Positions 14,480-20,602 of a DNA stretch of 20,602 nucleotides are shown piece by piece. Under the pieces are notes generated by a model. That model had not been told where the DNA came from and made no database searches. It was given only the letters and a program-made list of their open reading frames with translations. Numbering within the stretch: the stretch's first letter is position 1; every line of letters begins with the position of its first letter. The DNA is from DATGMB01 sp035293845 (lineage in GTDB: Bacteria; Acidobacteriota; Terriglobia; Bryobacterales; Bryobacteraceae). The stretch lies in NCBI GenBank assembly GCA_035293845.1, contig DATGMB010000011.1, positions 1 to 20,602 of the forward strand, in the 5' to 3' direction. The position numbers and the translations under genes were made by a program.

Positions 14480-15255
14480 GCGACTTCGAGTTCCAGCCCG
14501 TCGTAGGCCAGGCGCACATTGGGCGGCAGCAGGCTTTCGGCGCGCTCGTGGCCCAGGTCGTGGCAGATGTGGGTGAGGAACGCGCGCTTCGGCTGGAGTT
14601 CGGCGGCGAGCCGAACGGCCTGCTCGACCGTGGTGTGGGTCGGGTGCGGCTTGTACCGCAGCGCGTCCAGGAAGAGGATGTCGAGCCCGCGCAGCAGCTC
14701 GAGAGATTCCGGCGGGATCTCGCTGTGATCGGTAAGATAGGCGGCGGCGCCGAAGCGGTAGCCGTAGATGGTGGCGCTGCCGTGGCGGATCGGAATGGGC
14801 CGGAACTCCAGGCCGAACAGATCGAAGGGCGTGCCATCGAGCAGGCGCGGGTCGAGCATCGGCACGTTGGATTCCTTCTTCACGCCGTCGAAGATATAGG
14901 GGAATGACCGCTGGATGGCGGCCATGGTGTCGGGCGCGGCGAAGATCGGGATGCGCTCCTTCTGGCGGAAGTTGAATGGCCGGACGTCATCGAGGCCCAT
15001 GATATGGTCGGCGTGAGCGTGCGTGAACACGACGGCGTCCAGCCGCTCGATGCGGGCTCGCAGGGCCTGTGCGCGGAAATCGGGCGTGGTGTCGATCAGG
15101 ATGTTGCGGCCGGCGAAGCGCACCAGGATCGACGGCCGGAGGCGGTTATCGCGCGGATCGGTGGAAGTGCACACGGCGCAATGACAGCCGAGCGTCGGCA
15201 CGCCGACGCTGGTCCCCGAGCCGAGGACCGTGATTGAGAAAGACGGCGCCGCCAT
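14476..15255 (-). CDS. PhnP-like MBL-fold hydrolase
   Basis: This 259-residue metallo-beta-lactamase fold enzyme has the catalytic metal ligands HAHADH (79-84), H158 in PIRHGSA, D176 in YLTDHSE and H229 in FLTHICHD. Near the N-terminus lies C24-x-C26-x-x-C29 in LGCHCAVC, the same structural zinc motif as in PhnP, a cyclic ribose phosphodiesterase of phosphonate breakdown. Many bacteria have such an enzyme without phosphonate genes, as here, so the physiological substrate is likely another cyclic phosphodiester and is not known. The start overlaps the DUF1844 stop by one base (TGATG), and the end overlaps ribF as ATGA. Confidence 0.85.
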   Translation of the reverse strand: MAAPSFSITVLGSGTSVGVPTLGCHCAVCTSTDPRDNRLRPSILVRFAGRNILIDTTPDFRAQALRARIERLDAVVFTHAHADHIMGLDDVRPFNFRQKERIPIFAAPDTMAAIQRSFPYIFDGVKKESNVPMLDPRLLDGTPFDLFGLEFRPIPIRHGSATIYGYRFGAAAYLTDHSEIPPESLELLRGLDILFLDALRYKPHPTHTTVEQAVRLAAELQPKRAFLTHICHDLGHERAESLLPPNVRLAYDGLELEVA

Positions 15256-15590
15256 CAGGCTTTCTGGCCGGCTGCGGGCGAGGATTCCTCGGAGACCTGC
15301 ACAAACCGGAAGCGCAGCTCGGTGAGCGAGTTTTCCAGCATGCGCTGCTCTTCGATCGTAAGATTGCCCTTGGTCTTTTCGAGCAGCACGCCCATCAGAT
15401 CGATCGTGTGGCGCGCCAGTTGTAAGTCCGGCTTGGGCTTCTCCTCGTCGCCGTTCTCCGGGCCGAAGTTCATCAGCCCGAGCTGCATTTCCGCCTGCGT
15501 GCGAAGCGAGAGCACCAGAAAGCTGAAGGATGCCGGCGGCAGAGGGATGCGAAACTCCTCCGCCGGGGCGGGGTTTGCTGCGTCACTCAT
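15255..15590 (-). CDS. DUF1844 domain protein
   Basis: This 111-residue soluble protein matches DUF1844, small proteins known from Acidobacteriota, Deltaproteobacteria and relatives. The recognised core is FSFLVLSLRTQAEMQLGL near the N-terminus, then ARHTIDLMGVLLEKTKGNLTIEEQ and LENSLTELRFRFV. The termini are alanine/glutamate-rich and probably flexible. Its function is not established. It is the first gene of the operon with the PhnP-like hydrolase, ribF and terC. The promoter should lie in the 170 bases before 15590; no clear consensus was found there apart from AT-rich TATTTTATC next to the ATG. Confidence 0.8.
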   Translation of the reverse strand: MSDAANPAPAEEFRIPLPPASFSFLVLSLRTQAEMQLGLMNFGPENGDEEKPKPDLQLARHTIDLMGVLLEKTKGNLTIEEQRMLENSLTELRFRFVQVSEESSPAAGQKA

Positions 15591-15644
15591 TAGTCTCTAT
15601 TTTATCAGCGCATGGGGCGTTGGAGCCGTAAGCAGAGGAGCAGT

Positions 15645-15740
15645 GGGGATCAGGGATCGGGGACGCGCTGCAGCTCCCCATACGATCGGCCGAAACGTAG
15701 CCGGCACGGATCCCTGACCCTAATCCCTGATCCCCGACCC
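15645..15740. repeat. Intergenic inverted repeat with internal direct repeats
   Basis: GGGGATCAGGGAT (15645-15657) is an exact inverted copy of ATCCCTGATCCCC (15723-15735), with 65 bases between. Next to the right arm ATCCCTGA occurs twice in direct order (15710-15717 and 15723-15730, spaced 13 bases), and CGGGG/CCCCG extend the symmetry at both arms in part. It lies between the divergent DUF1844 operon and the acyltransferase gene. The form resembles REP/BIME-like or MITE-like intergenic repeats; no coding capacity is seen. Confidence 0.6.
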
Positions 15741-15759
15741 CTGGTTACAATGCCTCTTG

Positions 15760-16653
15760 ATGCGCCGCCGCTCCGCTTTCCGCAACTGGCTTGAGTACGC
15801 AGCGGCGCTGGTGGTTTTGAAATCGCTCGAGTGGGCGCCGGCTGAGCTGGCGCACCGGCTGGCGCGGGCCTACACCGGCCTGCTCGACCGCGCCGTTCCG
15901 CGGCTGCGGCGCGTGGCCCGGCGAAACCTCGCGATGGCGCTGCCGGAGGCCGATCGGGAGCGGGTCATCGACGGCGTGTTCGATTCCATCGCGCGGCTCC
16001 TGGTGGCATTCGCCAAATTTCCGTCGATCGGCGAGCACAACCTCGGCCGCTGGATCCGCGCCGAAGGCCGCGAGCACGTGGAAGCCGCGCTCGCGCGGGG
16101 GCGCGGGGTCCTGTTCGCCACGGCGCACCTGGGCAACTGGGAGCTGAGCGCCTTCGCTTGGGCGCTGCTTGCCCGGCCGATGTACGTGGTCGCGCGCCCG
16201 CTGGATAATCCGCTGATCGAGCGGCTGGTCGAACGGCGGCGGACGCTCTCCGGCAACCGGCTCATCTTCAAGAAGGATTACGCCCGCGCCATCCTCAAGG
16301 CGCTTGCGGCCAATGAAGCCGTGGGCATCCTGATCGATCAGAACTCGTCGCCGGAAACGGGCGTGTTCGTCGACTTCTTCGGCGTCCCGGCCTGCGCCGG
16401 CGCCGGCTTCGCGAAAATCGCCGCGCATAGCGGCGCGGCGGTGGTGCCCGGATTCGCTTTGTGGTCGGAAGCGGAGCGGCGTTACGTGCTGCACTTCCAG
16501 CCGCCGATCGAGATCACCGGCGACGCGGCGCGCGATACGGCGGCGCTGCAGGCGCGGCTCGAAGAGGCAATTCGCGCGCATCCCGACCAGTGGCTCTGGA
16601 TCCATCGCCGCTGGAAGACCCGCCCCCCGGGGCAACCGCCGCTGTATGAATGA
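15760..16653 (+). CDS. Lipid A-type lysophospholipid acyltransferase (LpxL/HtrB family)
   Basis: This 297-residue protein matches the LpxL/LpxM/HtrB family, which adds secondary acyl chains to lipid A or related lipids at the inner membrane. The catalytic H-x4-E is HLGNWE at 123-128. Other family features are the hydrophobic N-terminal segment (WLEYAAALVVLKSLEWAP), IDQNSSPETGVFVDFFG, and the C-terminal HPDQWLWIHRRWKTRP. The start is ATG 15760; a TTG lies directly before it in frame. The acyl donor cannot be read from the sequence. The end overlaps the annotated start of the hybrid kinase by eight bases. Confidence 0.88.
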   Translation: MRRRSAFRNWLEYAAALVVLKSLEWAPAELAHRLARAYTGLLDRAVPRLRRVARRNLAMALPEADRERVIDGVFDSIARLLVAFAKFPSIGEHNLGRWIRAEGREHVEAALARGRGVLFATAHLGNWELSAFAWALLARPMYVVARPLDNPLIERLVERRRTLSGNRLIFKKDYARAILKALAANEAVGILIDQNSSPETGVFVDFFGVPACAGAGFAKIAAHSGAAVVPGFALWSEAERRYVLHFQPPIEITGDAARDTAALQARLEEAIRAHPDQWLWIHRRWKTRPPGQPPLYE

Positions 16654-18535
16654 TTACCCGAGGTACCACAGACTTCGTAGTACCATGGGAACGCGGATGA
16701 ATCAGCTCCATCGGTCACCGCTCCACAGCAGTGTGGCCGCTCTGCTGCTTTGCGCGATGGCGCTGCTGGCGGCGCTGCTGCTGCGGCCGCTGTTGGAGCC
16801 CTACACATTCCTCCTGTTCCTCGCCGCGGCGTGGGCCAGCGCGTGGTTTTATGAGCGGACGGGCGGAGTCATCGCCATCGCCGCTTCGGCCGTCGCTATC
16901 CTCTATTTCCTCTTCCGCCCGGAAGCCGCATTCACAGGCTTTTCCTGGTATGTGGTGGCGAGGCTCACCGCATTTGTGCTCATGGGAGGCCTGATCGTGT
17001 GGATCACTGCCTCTCTACGCGAGGGGCGGCGCCTGTTTGCCGCGACTCTCTCGAGCATCGGCGACGCGGTGGCGGTCGCGGATCAGGACGGGCGCGTCAC
17101 TTTTCTCAATCCGCTGGCCGAGACGCTGACCGGATGGACGCTCGCGGCGGCGCGCGGCCGGCCCGCCGATGAAGTCCTCCGCTTTACCGCCGAGCGGACT
17201 CGCCAGCCGATGGAAAATCCCGTGCTCCGCGCTCTGCGGGAGCGCGTCGTGGTGGCGATGCAGGAGCCGGCGCTGCTGGTTTCGCGCAGCGGCGCCGAGG
17301 TCCCGGTGGAGCACAGCACGTCGCCGGTGCGCGACGAATCCGGGGCGCCGCGCGGCGCCGTGCTGGTGTTCCGCGATGTCAGCAAGCGGCTCCAACTGGA
17401 GCAGCAGGCGACGCACGCCCAGAAGATGGAGGCTGTCGGCCGGCTGGCCGGCGGGGTGGCGGGCGACTTCAACAACGTCCTGACCGTGATCACGGGTTAT
17501 GCCGAGCTGCTGCGCGCGGAAATCCCGTCCAACAATCCGATCCGCCGTTTCGTCGACGAGATCATCTATGCCGGTGAGCGCGCGGCGTCGCTGACCCGGC
17601 ATCTGCTTGCCTTCAGCCGCGGCGCCACGGCGCAGCCGCGGGTGATCGATCTGAATTCGCTGCTCACTGGCATGGAAGCGATGCTGCGCCGCCTGCTGGG
17701 GCACGGCATCGAGCTGAACCTGCTGACCGGTCCCGGAGTGGGGCGGGTGCGCGCCGACCCGGCACAGATCGAGCAGGTGGTGGTCAACCTCGCGACAAAC
17801 GCCCGCGACGCGATGCCGCAGGGCGGGAAGCTTGTCATCGAAACCGCCAACGCCGAGCTCGACGAAAACACCGCCGCGAACCTGTCGGTAAAGCCCGGCC
17901 CCTACGTAATGCTGGCGGTGAGCGACACCGGTATCGGCATGGACGCCGCCACGCGCTCGCGCCTCTTCGAGCCGTTCTTCACCACCAAGGCGCCGGGGAA
18001 GGGCAGCGGCCTGGGGCTGGCGACGGCCTACGGCGCCATCAAGCAGGCGGACGGCTGCGTCACCGTCTACAGCCAGCCGGGCTGCGGCACGATCTTCGAG
18101 ATCTACCTGCCGCGCGTCAAGGAAGCGGTCACCGAGCCGGTACGCCCGCGCTCGGCCAAGGGCTCGGAAACCATCCTGCTGGTGGATGACGAAGAGGGCG
18201 TCCGCAAGCTGGTCTTCGCGGTGCTGAAATCGAACGGCTACGACGTGGTGGAGGCGAGCAACGGCGCCTCCGCGCTGGCCGTTTACGAGAAGAACCGCCA
18301 CAAGATCGACATGGTCCTGACCGATGTGGTGATGCCGCAGATGAGCGGCTTCGAGCTCGGAAAACAGCTCGAAGAGGGCTCGCCGGGACTCAAGATTCTG
18401 TACATGTCCGGCTACCGCGATAACGCCATCGGCGGCGCCGGAACGGAAGTGCCGCGCGCATTCCTGCACAAGCCATTCACGCCGGATGTCCTGCTGGCCA
18501 AGGTGCGGGAAGTGCTGGACGCCGAGAAGGTGTAG
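16646..18535 (+). CDS. DUF4118-PAS hybrid sensor histidine kinase lacking the phospho-accepting histidine
   Basis: This is a 629-residue hybrid sensor kinase. In order it has DUF4118-like membrane helices (about 28-125), a PAS domain (about 129-245), a dimerisation helix starting AQKMEAVGRLAGG (259-270), an ATPase domain, and a C-terminal receiver. The ATPase boxes look complete: N box NLATNARDAM (381-390), DTGIGM (427-432), FEPFFTTK (441-448) and GKGSGLGLAT (451-460). The receiver has D514-D515, the phospho-accepting D560 in LTDVVMP, S588 in MSGY and K609 in HKPF. The H box reads VAGDFNN, not VAHDFNN: G273, codon GGC at 17462-17464, stands where the phosphorylated histidine belongs. The start may instead be ATG 16697, which has GGGAA five bases upstream. 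It overlaps the acyltransferase gene by eight bases. Confidence 0.9.
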   Translation: MNDYPRYHRLRSTMGTRMNQLHRSPLHSSVAALLLCAMALLAALLLRPLLEPYTFLLFLAAAWASAWFYERTGGVIAIAASAVAILYFLFRPEAAFTGFSWYVVARLTAFVLMGGLIVWITASLREGRRLFAATLSSIGDAVAVADQDGRVTFLNPLAETLTGWTLAAARGRPADEVLRFTAERTRQPMENPVLRALRERVVVAMQEPALLVSRSGAEVPVEHSTSPVRDESGAPRGAVLVFRDVSKRLQLEQQATHAQKMEAVGRLAGGVAGDFNNVLTVITGYAELLRAEIPSNNPIRRFVDEIIYAGERAASLTRHLLAFSRGATAQPRVIDLNSLLTGMEAMLRRLLGHGIELNLLTGPGVGRVRADPAQIEQVVVNLATNARDAMPQGGKLVIETANAELDENTAANLSVKPGPYVMLAVSDTGIGMDAATRSRLFEPFFTTKAPGKGSGLGLATAYGAIKQADGCVTVYSQPGCGTIFEIYLPRVKEAVTEPVRPRSAKGSETILLVDDEEGVRKLVFAVLKSNGYDVVEASNGASALAVYEKNRHKIDMVLTDVVMPQMSGFELGKQLEEGSPGLKILYMSGYRDNAIGGAGTEVPRAFLHKPFTPDVLLAKVREVLDAEKV

Positions 18536-18610
18536 CGCCCGCGCCGGAGCCCCACCCGCCTGCGATTCCTTGCCGGTCGCGCCGTCCGAACCTCTGTTCG
18601 CATTTTTCAG

Positions 18611-18639
18611 TTGACACTGAGTTGCAAATAGAGTTTAAA
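18611..18639 (+). promoter_or_regulatory. Consensus-like sigma70 promoter upstream of a gene remnant
   Basis: TTGACA (18611-18616), a 17-base spacer and TTTAAA (18634-18639) form one of the best sigma70-type promoters in the window, in a locally AT-rich patch after the sensor kinase gene. An exact inverted repeat GAGTTGCA (18619-18626) / TGCAACTC (18665-18672) begins inside its spacer. It points at the truncated secreted-protein gene and the broken toxin gene. Confidence 0.55.
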
Positions 18640-18787
18640 TCAGCCTTAATCGCGCGGTTTGTACTGCAACTCGATGGCAGGTAGTCATAAATCGATGATT
18701 GGCAAGTCTGAGCGGGCAACCATCTTGACCCCACGGCGCCGGCGCCGCCGGGGTCTCGCGGCGGCCTTCACAAAGATCCGTTTCGCT

Positions 18788-19004
18788 GTGATCAAAGCTG
18801 TGTTTTTCGCTTTCGTTTCCGCGGCGTGGGCCGGCGAAGGGCCCTTCTTCATCACGTACACGCACCAGATGGAGGAACCGGGCAATCTGGAGTTCGGCAC
18901 GAAAAACGTCACCGGCAGACCCAGCGGCGGCGATCGATTCATGGGCACAACCGAGGAATTCGAATACGGCGTCAAAGCCGGTTGGCACGCTTCCTGCGCT
19001 CCTG
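18788..19004 (+). pseudogene. Truncated gene for a secreted or outer-membrane protein
   Basis: From GTG 18788 the frame encodes a signal peptide (VIKAVFFAFVSAAWAG) and a mature start GEGPFFITYTHQMEEPGNLEF, then a GTTEEFEYGVKAGW segment. From memory this matches the N-terminus of acidobacterial secreted proteins of several hundred residues, of unknown function. After about 18985 the likeness stops and the sequence passes within 20 bases into a RelE/ParE-like gene. The frame stays open to 19234, but only as an out-of-frame reading of that gene. So it looks like a 5' remnant with the rest deleted. The frame is also open upstream to 18659, through an arginine-rich stretch unlike a leader. Confidence 0.5.
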
Positions 19005-19286
19005 ATGGAAGTCCGCTGGTCGGTGCCGGCCGCCGAAGACCTGGAAAGAATCTGCGAGCAGCATTGAGCGCGATAATCCCGAAGCGGCCCGGCGCGTGGC
19101 CCATACAATTTTATGATGGATGCTCGATGCTGGCGAGGTTTCCGCAGCGCGGCCGGGCCAGCAGCCGTTTGCCGGGGCTGGCGCGAGCTGATCTTCCCTT
19201 CCTTGCCGTACATAGCCGTCTACCGGGTCGGTGAGCACGCGGTCGAGGTCTCGCGGATCTTTCATGCCGCACAAGACTGGCCGTAG
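19005..19286 (+). pseudogene. RelE/ParE-family toxin gene broken by frameshifts
   Basis: Reading across three frames gives one continuous RelE/ParE-type toxin of about 93 residues. MEVRWSVPAAEDLERICE begins at ATG 19005. IERDNPEAARRVAHTI follows after a shift near 19063. YDGCSMLARFPQRGR follows after a shift in the TTTT run near 19110. RELIFPSLPYIAVYRV and EVSRIFHAAQDWP, ending at TAG 19284-19286, follow after a shift in the GGGG run near 19178. Each step is explained by one extra base. This is the family pattern from N-terminal strand to C-terminal IFHAAQDW. No antitoxin gene is adjacent; the sequence directly upstream is the secreted-protein remnant. Sequencing error in three runs is possible but less likely than decay. 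Confidence 0.75.
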
Positions 19287-19311
19287 CGTTTTCCCGAAGC
19301 GGCCTTAAGGT

Positions 19312-19589
19312 CTACTTACTCCGGCTGATCCGCCGCCGCAGTATACCGGCGATGATCGACAGCGTGCCGGCTGCTGCGCAACCCGCGCCGCATAACACGA
19401 ACAGTGCTCCTCCATCGTCTCTGCCGATGCCGAGCGCAACCGCGGCTCCAAAGATCGCACACCCGCCCGCGATCCCTAGGATGCCGACCAGATCAATCGG
19501 TCGAACTTCGGAAGACCGGACCGCGCCGCTTCGAACCGTCCCCTTGCGAGATCGTCTTCCTGCTCGGCAGGTGACCGCATGCCCAACAT
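19312..19589 (-). pseudogene. Small two-helix membrane protein gene with one frameshift
   Basis: On the minus strand ATG 19587-19589 (or 19578-19580) opens a hydrophilic stretch, MRSPAEQEDDLARGRFEAAR up to KFDR. In the neighbouring frame, from about 19496, the sequence continues as IDLVGILGIAGGCAIFGAAVALGI, a loop GRDDGG, a second helix ALFVLCGAGCAAAGTLSIIAGIL and a basic end RRRISRSK before TAG at 19312-19314. Joined by one missing base this would be a protein of about 92 residues with two membrane helices and a positive tail. The switch point is near 19494-19500. No family is recognised. The clean hydrophobic pattern argues for a true gene; only the joining is inferred. Confidence 0.45.
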
Positions 19590-19635
19590 TATCGCGCGAA
19601 GGCGCACAGGCTTCGGGTAAGCTTGCTTTGAAGCT

Positions 19636-20325
19636 ATGGCCCTACCTGTCGTCCTCATCACCGGCGCCCGCGGGGGCCTCGGCGCCCATGTCACCCGCGC
19701 GTTCCTGGATTCGGGCGCGACGGTGGCGGGCACTTCGCGCGGCATCAGCGATTCCGATTTCGGGCACCCCAATTTCCACGCCTTCCCCGCCGATCTTCTG
19801 GTTGCGGCGCAGGCCGAGTCGCTCGTGGCGGCGGTTGCCGCCCGCCTTGGCCGCATCGCCGCGCTGATCCACGTGGCCGGTGGCTTCGAGGGCGGAAAGC
19901 CGGTCACGGAGACAGAAGACGCGGTGTGGGAGCGGATGCTCAACGTCAACCTGCGGGCGGCCGTGCACGTTTTTCGAGCCGTCATCCCCCGGATGCGCGC
20001 GGCGGGCGGGGGACGGATGGTCGCCATCGCGAGCCGCGCGGCCGTGGAGCCCGCGCCCGGGATTGCGGCCTACAGCGCGTCCAAGGCGGCCCTGGCGAGC
20101 CTGGTGAAAACGGTGGCGCTCGAAAACCGCGATGCCGGCATCACGGCGAACGCAATTCTGCCGGGCACCATCGATACCGAGGCGAACCGGTCCTGGGGAA
20201 CGGTGGAGGGCCGTGCCCAATGGGTTTCGCCCGAACGCCTGGCGGCGCTCGCGGTATTTCTTGCCTCGGATGCGGCAGCGGAAATCACCGGAGCGGCCAT
20301 TCCGGTGTACGGAAAGGCGTTATGA
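19636..20325 (+). CDS. Short-chain dehydrogenase/reductase (SDR)
   Basis: This 229-residue protein is a classical SDR with a Rossmann fold. It has the nucleotide-binding TGARGGLG at 9-16, a conserved NVN at 103-105, the catalytic S133 in IASRAAV, and the Y146-x3-K150 pair in AAYSASK. ILPGTIDTEANR and the end EITGAAIPVYG also fit. It should oxidise or reduce an alcohol/carbonyl using NAD(P)(H); substrate and cofactor cannot be fixed from these motifs. It is intact, unlike the genes to its left, and stands alone. It converges with the small basic protein gene, with six bases between the stop codons. Confidence 0.9.
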   Translation: MALPVVLITGARGGLGAHVTRAFLDSGATVAGTSRGISDSDFGHPNFHAFPADLLVAAQAESLVAAVAARLGRIAALIHVAGGFEGGKPVTETEDAVWERMLNVNLRAAVHVFRAVIPRMRAAGGGRMVAIASRAAVEPAPGIAAYSASKAALASLVKTVALENRDAGITANAILPGTIDTEANRSWGTVEGRAQWVSPERLAALAVFLASDAAAEITGAAIPVYGKAL

Positions 20326-20331
20326 CCCGCG

Positions 20332-20517
20332 TTAGGCGTGCTTGGGACGCTTGATCTTGGCCCGCTTCGGGGCCTTTCGCGGCTTCACCTTCTTGGCCAT
20401 CGATTTCGGCCGCTTCACCTTGTGAAAGGGGGATTTCACGCGGGCCTCGGCGACCGTGCCAAAGCCGCATGCGAGCGCCAGGGCCAGCGCCAGGCTGCGC
20501 AATCTCATAGCTTCCAT
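20332..20517 (-). CDS. Small lysine-rich secreted protein
   Basis: This 61-residue protein has a signal peptide (RLRSLALALALACGFGTVAEA) and a mature part of about 37 residues that is very basic: KSPFHKVKRPKSMAKKVKPRKAPKRAKIKRPKH, in outline with repeated K/R-P-K steps (about residues 28-60). The first ATG follows the stop of the upstream membrane-protein gene by one base (TAGGATG). A second ATG at 20508 has GGAAG close upstream and may be the true start. Such a tail could bind anionic polymers such as LPS, exopolysaccharide or nucleic acid outside the cytoplasm. No family is recognised and the role is inference only. Confidence 0.55.
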   Translation of the reverse strand: MEAMRLRSLALALALACGFGTVAEARVKSPFHKVKRPKSMAKKVKPRKAPKRAKIKRPKHA

Positions 20518-20518
20518 C

Positions 20519-20602
20519 CTATTGTGCTACCGCGCGGAACCACAAGTACCACTTTAGAAAACAAATCAACGTCAACAGTACCGCGATCGCCGCGCTGACC
20601 TT
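20519..20602 (-). CDS. C-terminus of a membrane protein entering from the right edge
   Basis: On the minus strand the frame from the window edge gives 27 residues, KVSAAIAVLLTLICFLKWYL then WFRAVAQ, ending at TAG 20519-20521. This is a membrane helix with an aromatic/basic boundary, as at the end of an integral membrane protein. It is too short to assign a family. It lies one base upstream of the small basic protein gene, so the two are probably in one transcript with coupled translation. Confidence 0.5.
   Translation of the reverse strand, partial: KVSAAIAVLLTLICFLKWYLWFRAVAQ

Noticed and set aside
18719..18760. CGGCGCCGGCGCCG palindrome flanked by CCCC and GGGG as a terminator
   Set aside because: There is no T-run and it lies downstream of a promoter inside an arginine-codon-rich stretch; it may simply reflect high GC.
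19352..19867. 171-codon plus-strand frame overlapping the start of the SDR gene
   Set aside because: It is out of frame with the SDR, is proline/arginine/serine-rich, and is antisense to the hydrophobic small-protein reading, which has a far more protein-like pattern.

Overview
The window is a GC-rich bacterial chromosome segment with dense, mostly intact genes. Gram-negative character is indicated by an LpxL/HtrB-type acyltransferase and an inner-membrane flagellar export core. A DUF1844 protein, an ECF sigma factor of a type I associate with Acidobacteriota, and a DUF4118 hybrid sensor kinase together suggest Acidobacteriota, perhaps near Bryobacterales/Solibacter. That placement is inference from recalled family distributions; no search was run.

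Layout. 1-114: start of a gene leaving the left edge. 221-986: a FitAB/VapBC-type toxin-antitoxin pair with operator-like palindromes in front and a hairpin/T-run terminator behind. 1004-3574 (+): an SCP-X-type thiolase, a 69-residue DUF35 OB-fold partner and a class I aminotransferase. 3577-10817 (-): the flagellar operon flgB-flgC-fliE-fliF-fliG-fliH-fliI-fliJ followed by a HemQ-type coproheme decarboxylase. The flagellar genes mostly overlap by ATGA junctions and encode the proximal rod, MS ring, switch protein and export ATPase complex. 10818-11194: a divergent intergenic region with a sigma70-like promoter and several hairpins, forming the leader of an ECF sigma factor (11195-11776). 11889-12851: a membrane-anchored UlaG/NAPE-PLD-like metallohydrolase. 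12861-15590 (-): a compact DUF1844 / PhnP-like hydrolase / RibF / TerC operon. 15645-15735: an intergenic inverted repeat. 15760-18535 (+): a lipid A-type acyltransferase overlapping a hybrid sensor kinase.

18.6-19.6 kb is a decaying patch. It holds a good promoter in front of a truncated secreted-protein gene, a RelE/ParE toxin gene carrying three apparent frameshifts, and a small membrane-protein gene on the other strand with one frameshift. After it come an intact SDR oxidoreductase, a tiny lysine-rich secreted protein, and the C-terminus of a membrane protein entering from the right edge.

Most genes belong to known families. The strongest unusual observation is the hybrid kinase: its H-box reads VAGDFNN instead of VAHDFNN, so the usual phospho-accepting histidine is absent although the ATP-binding boxes and receiver domain look intact. 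The second is the structured leader of the ECF sigma gene, in which one hairpin would hide the ribosome binding site of a 25-codon leader ORF. I see no CRISPR array, tRNA, rRNA or complete mobile element.
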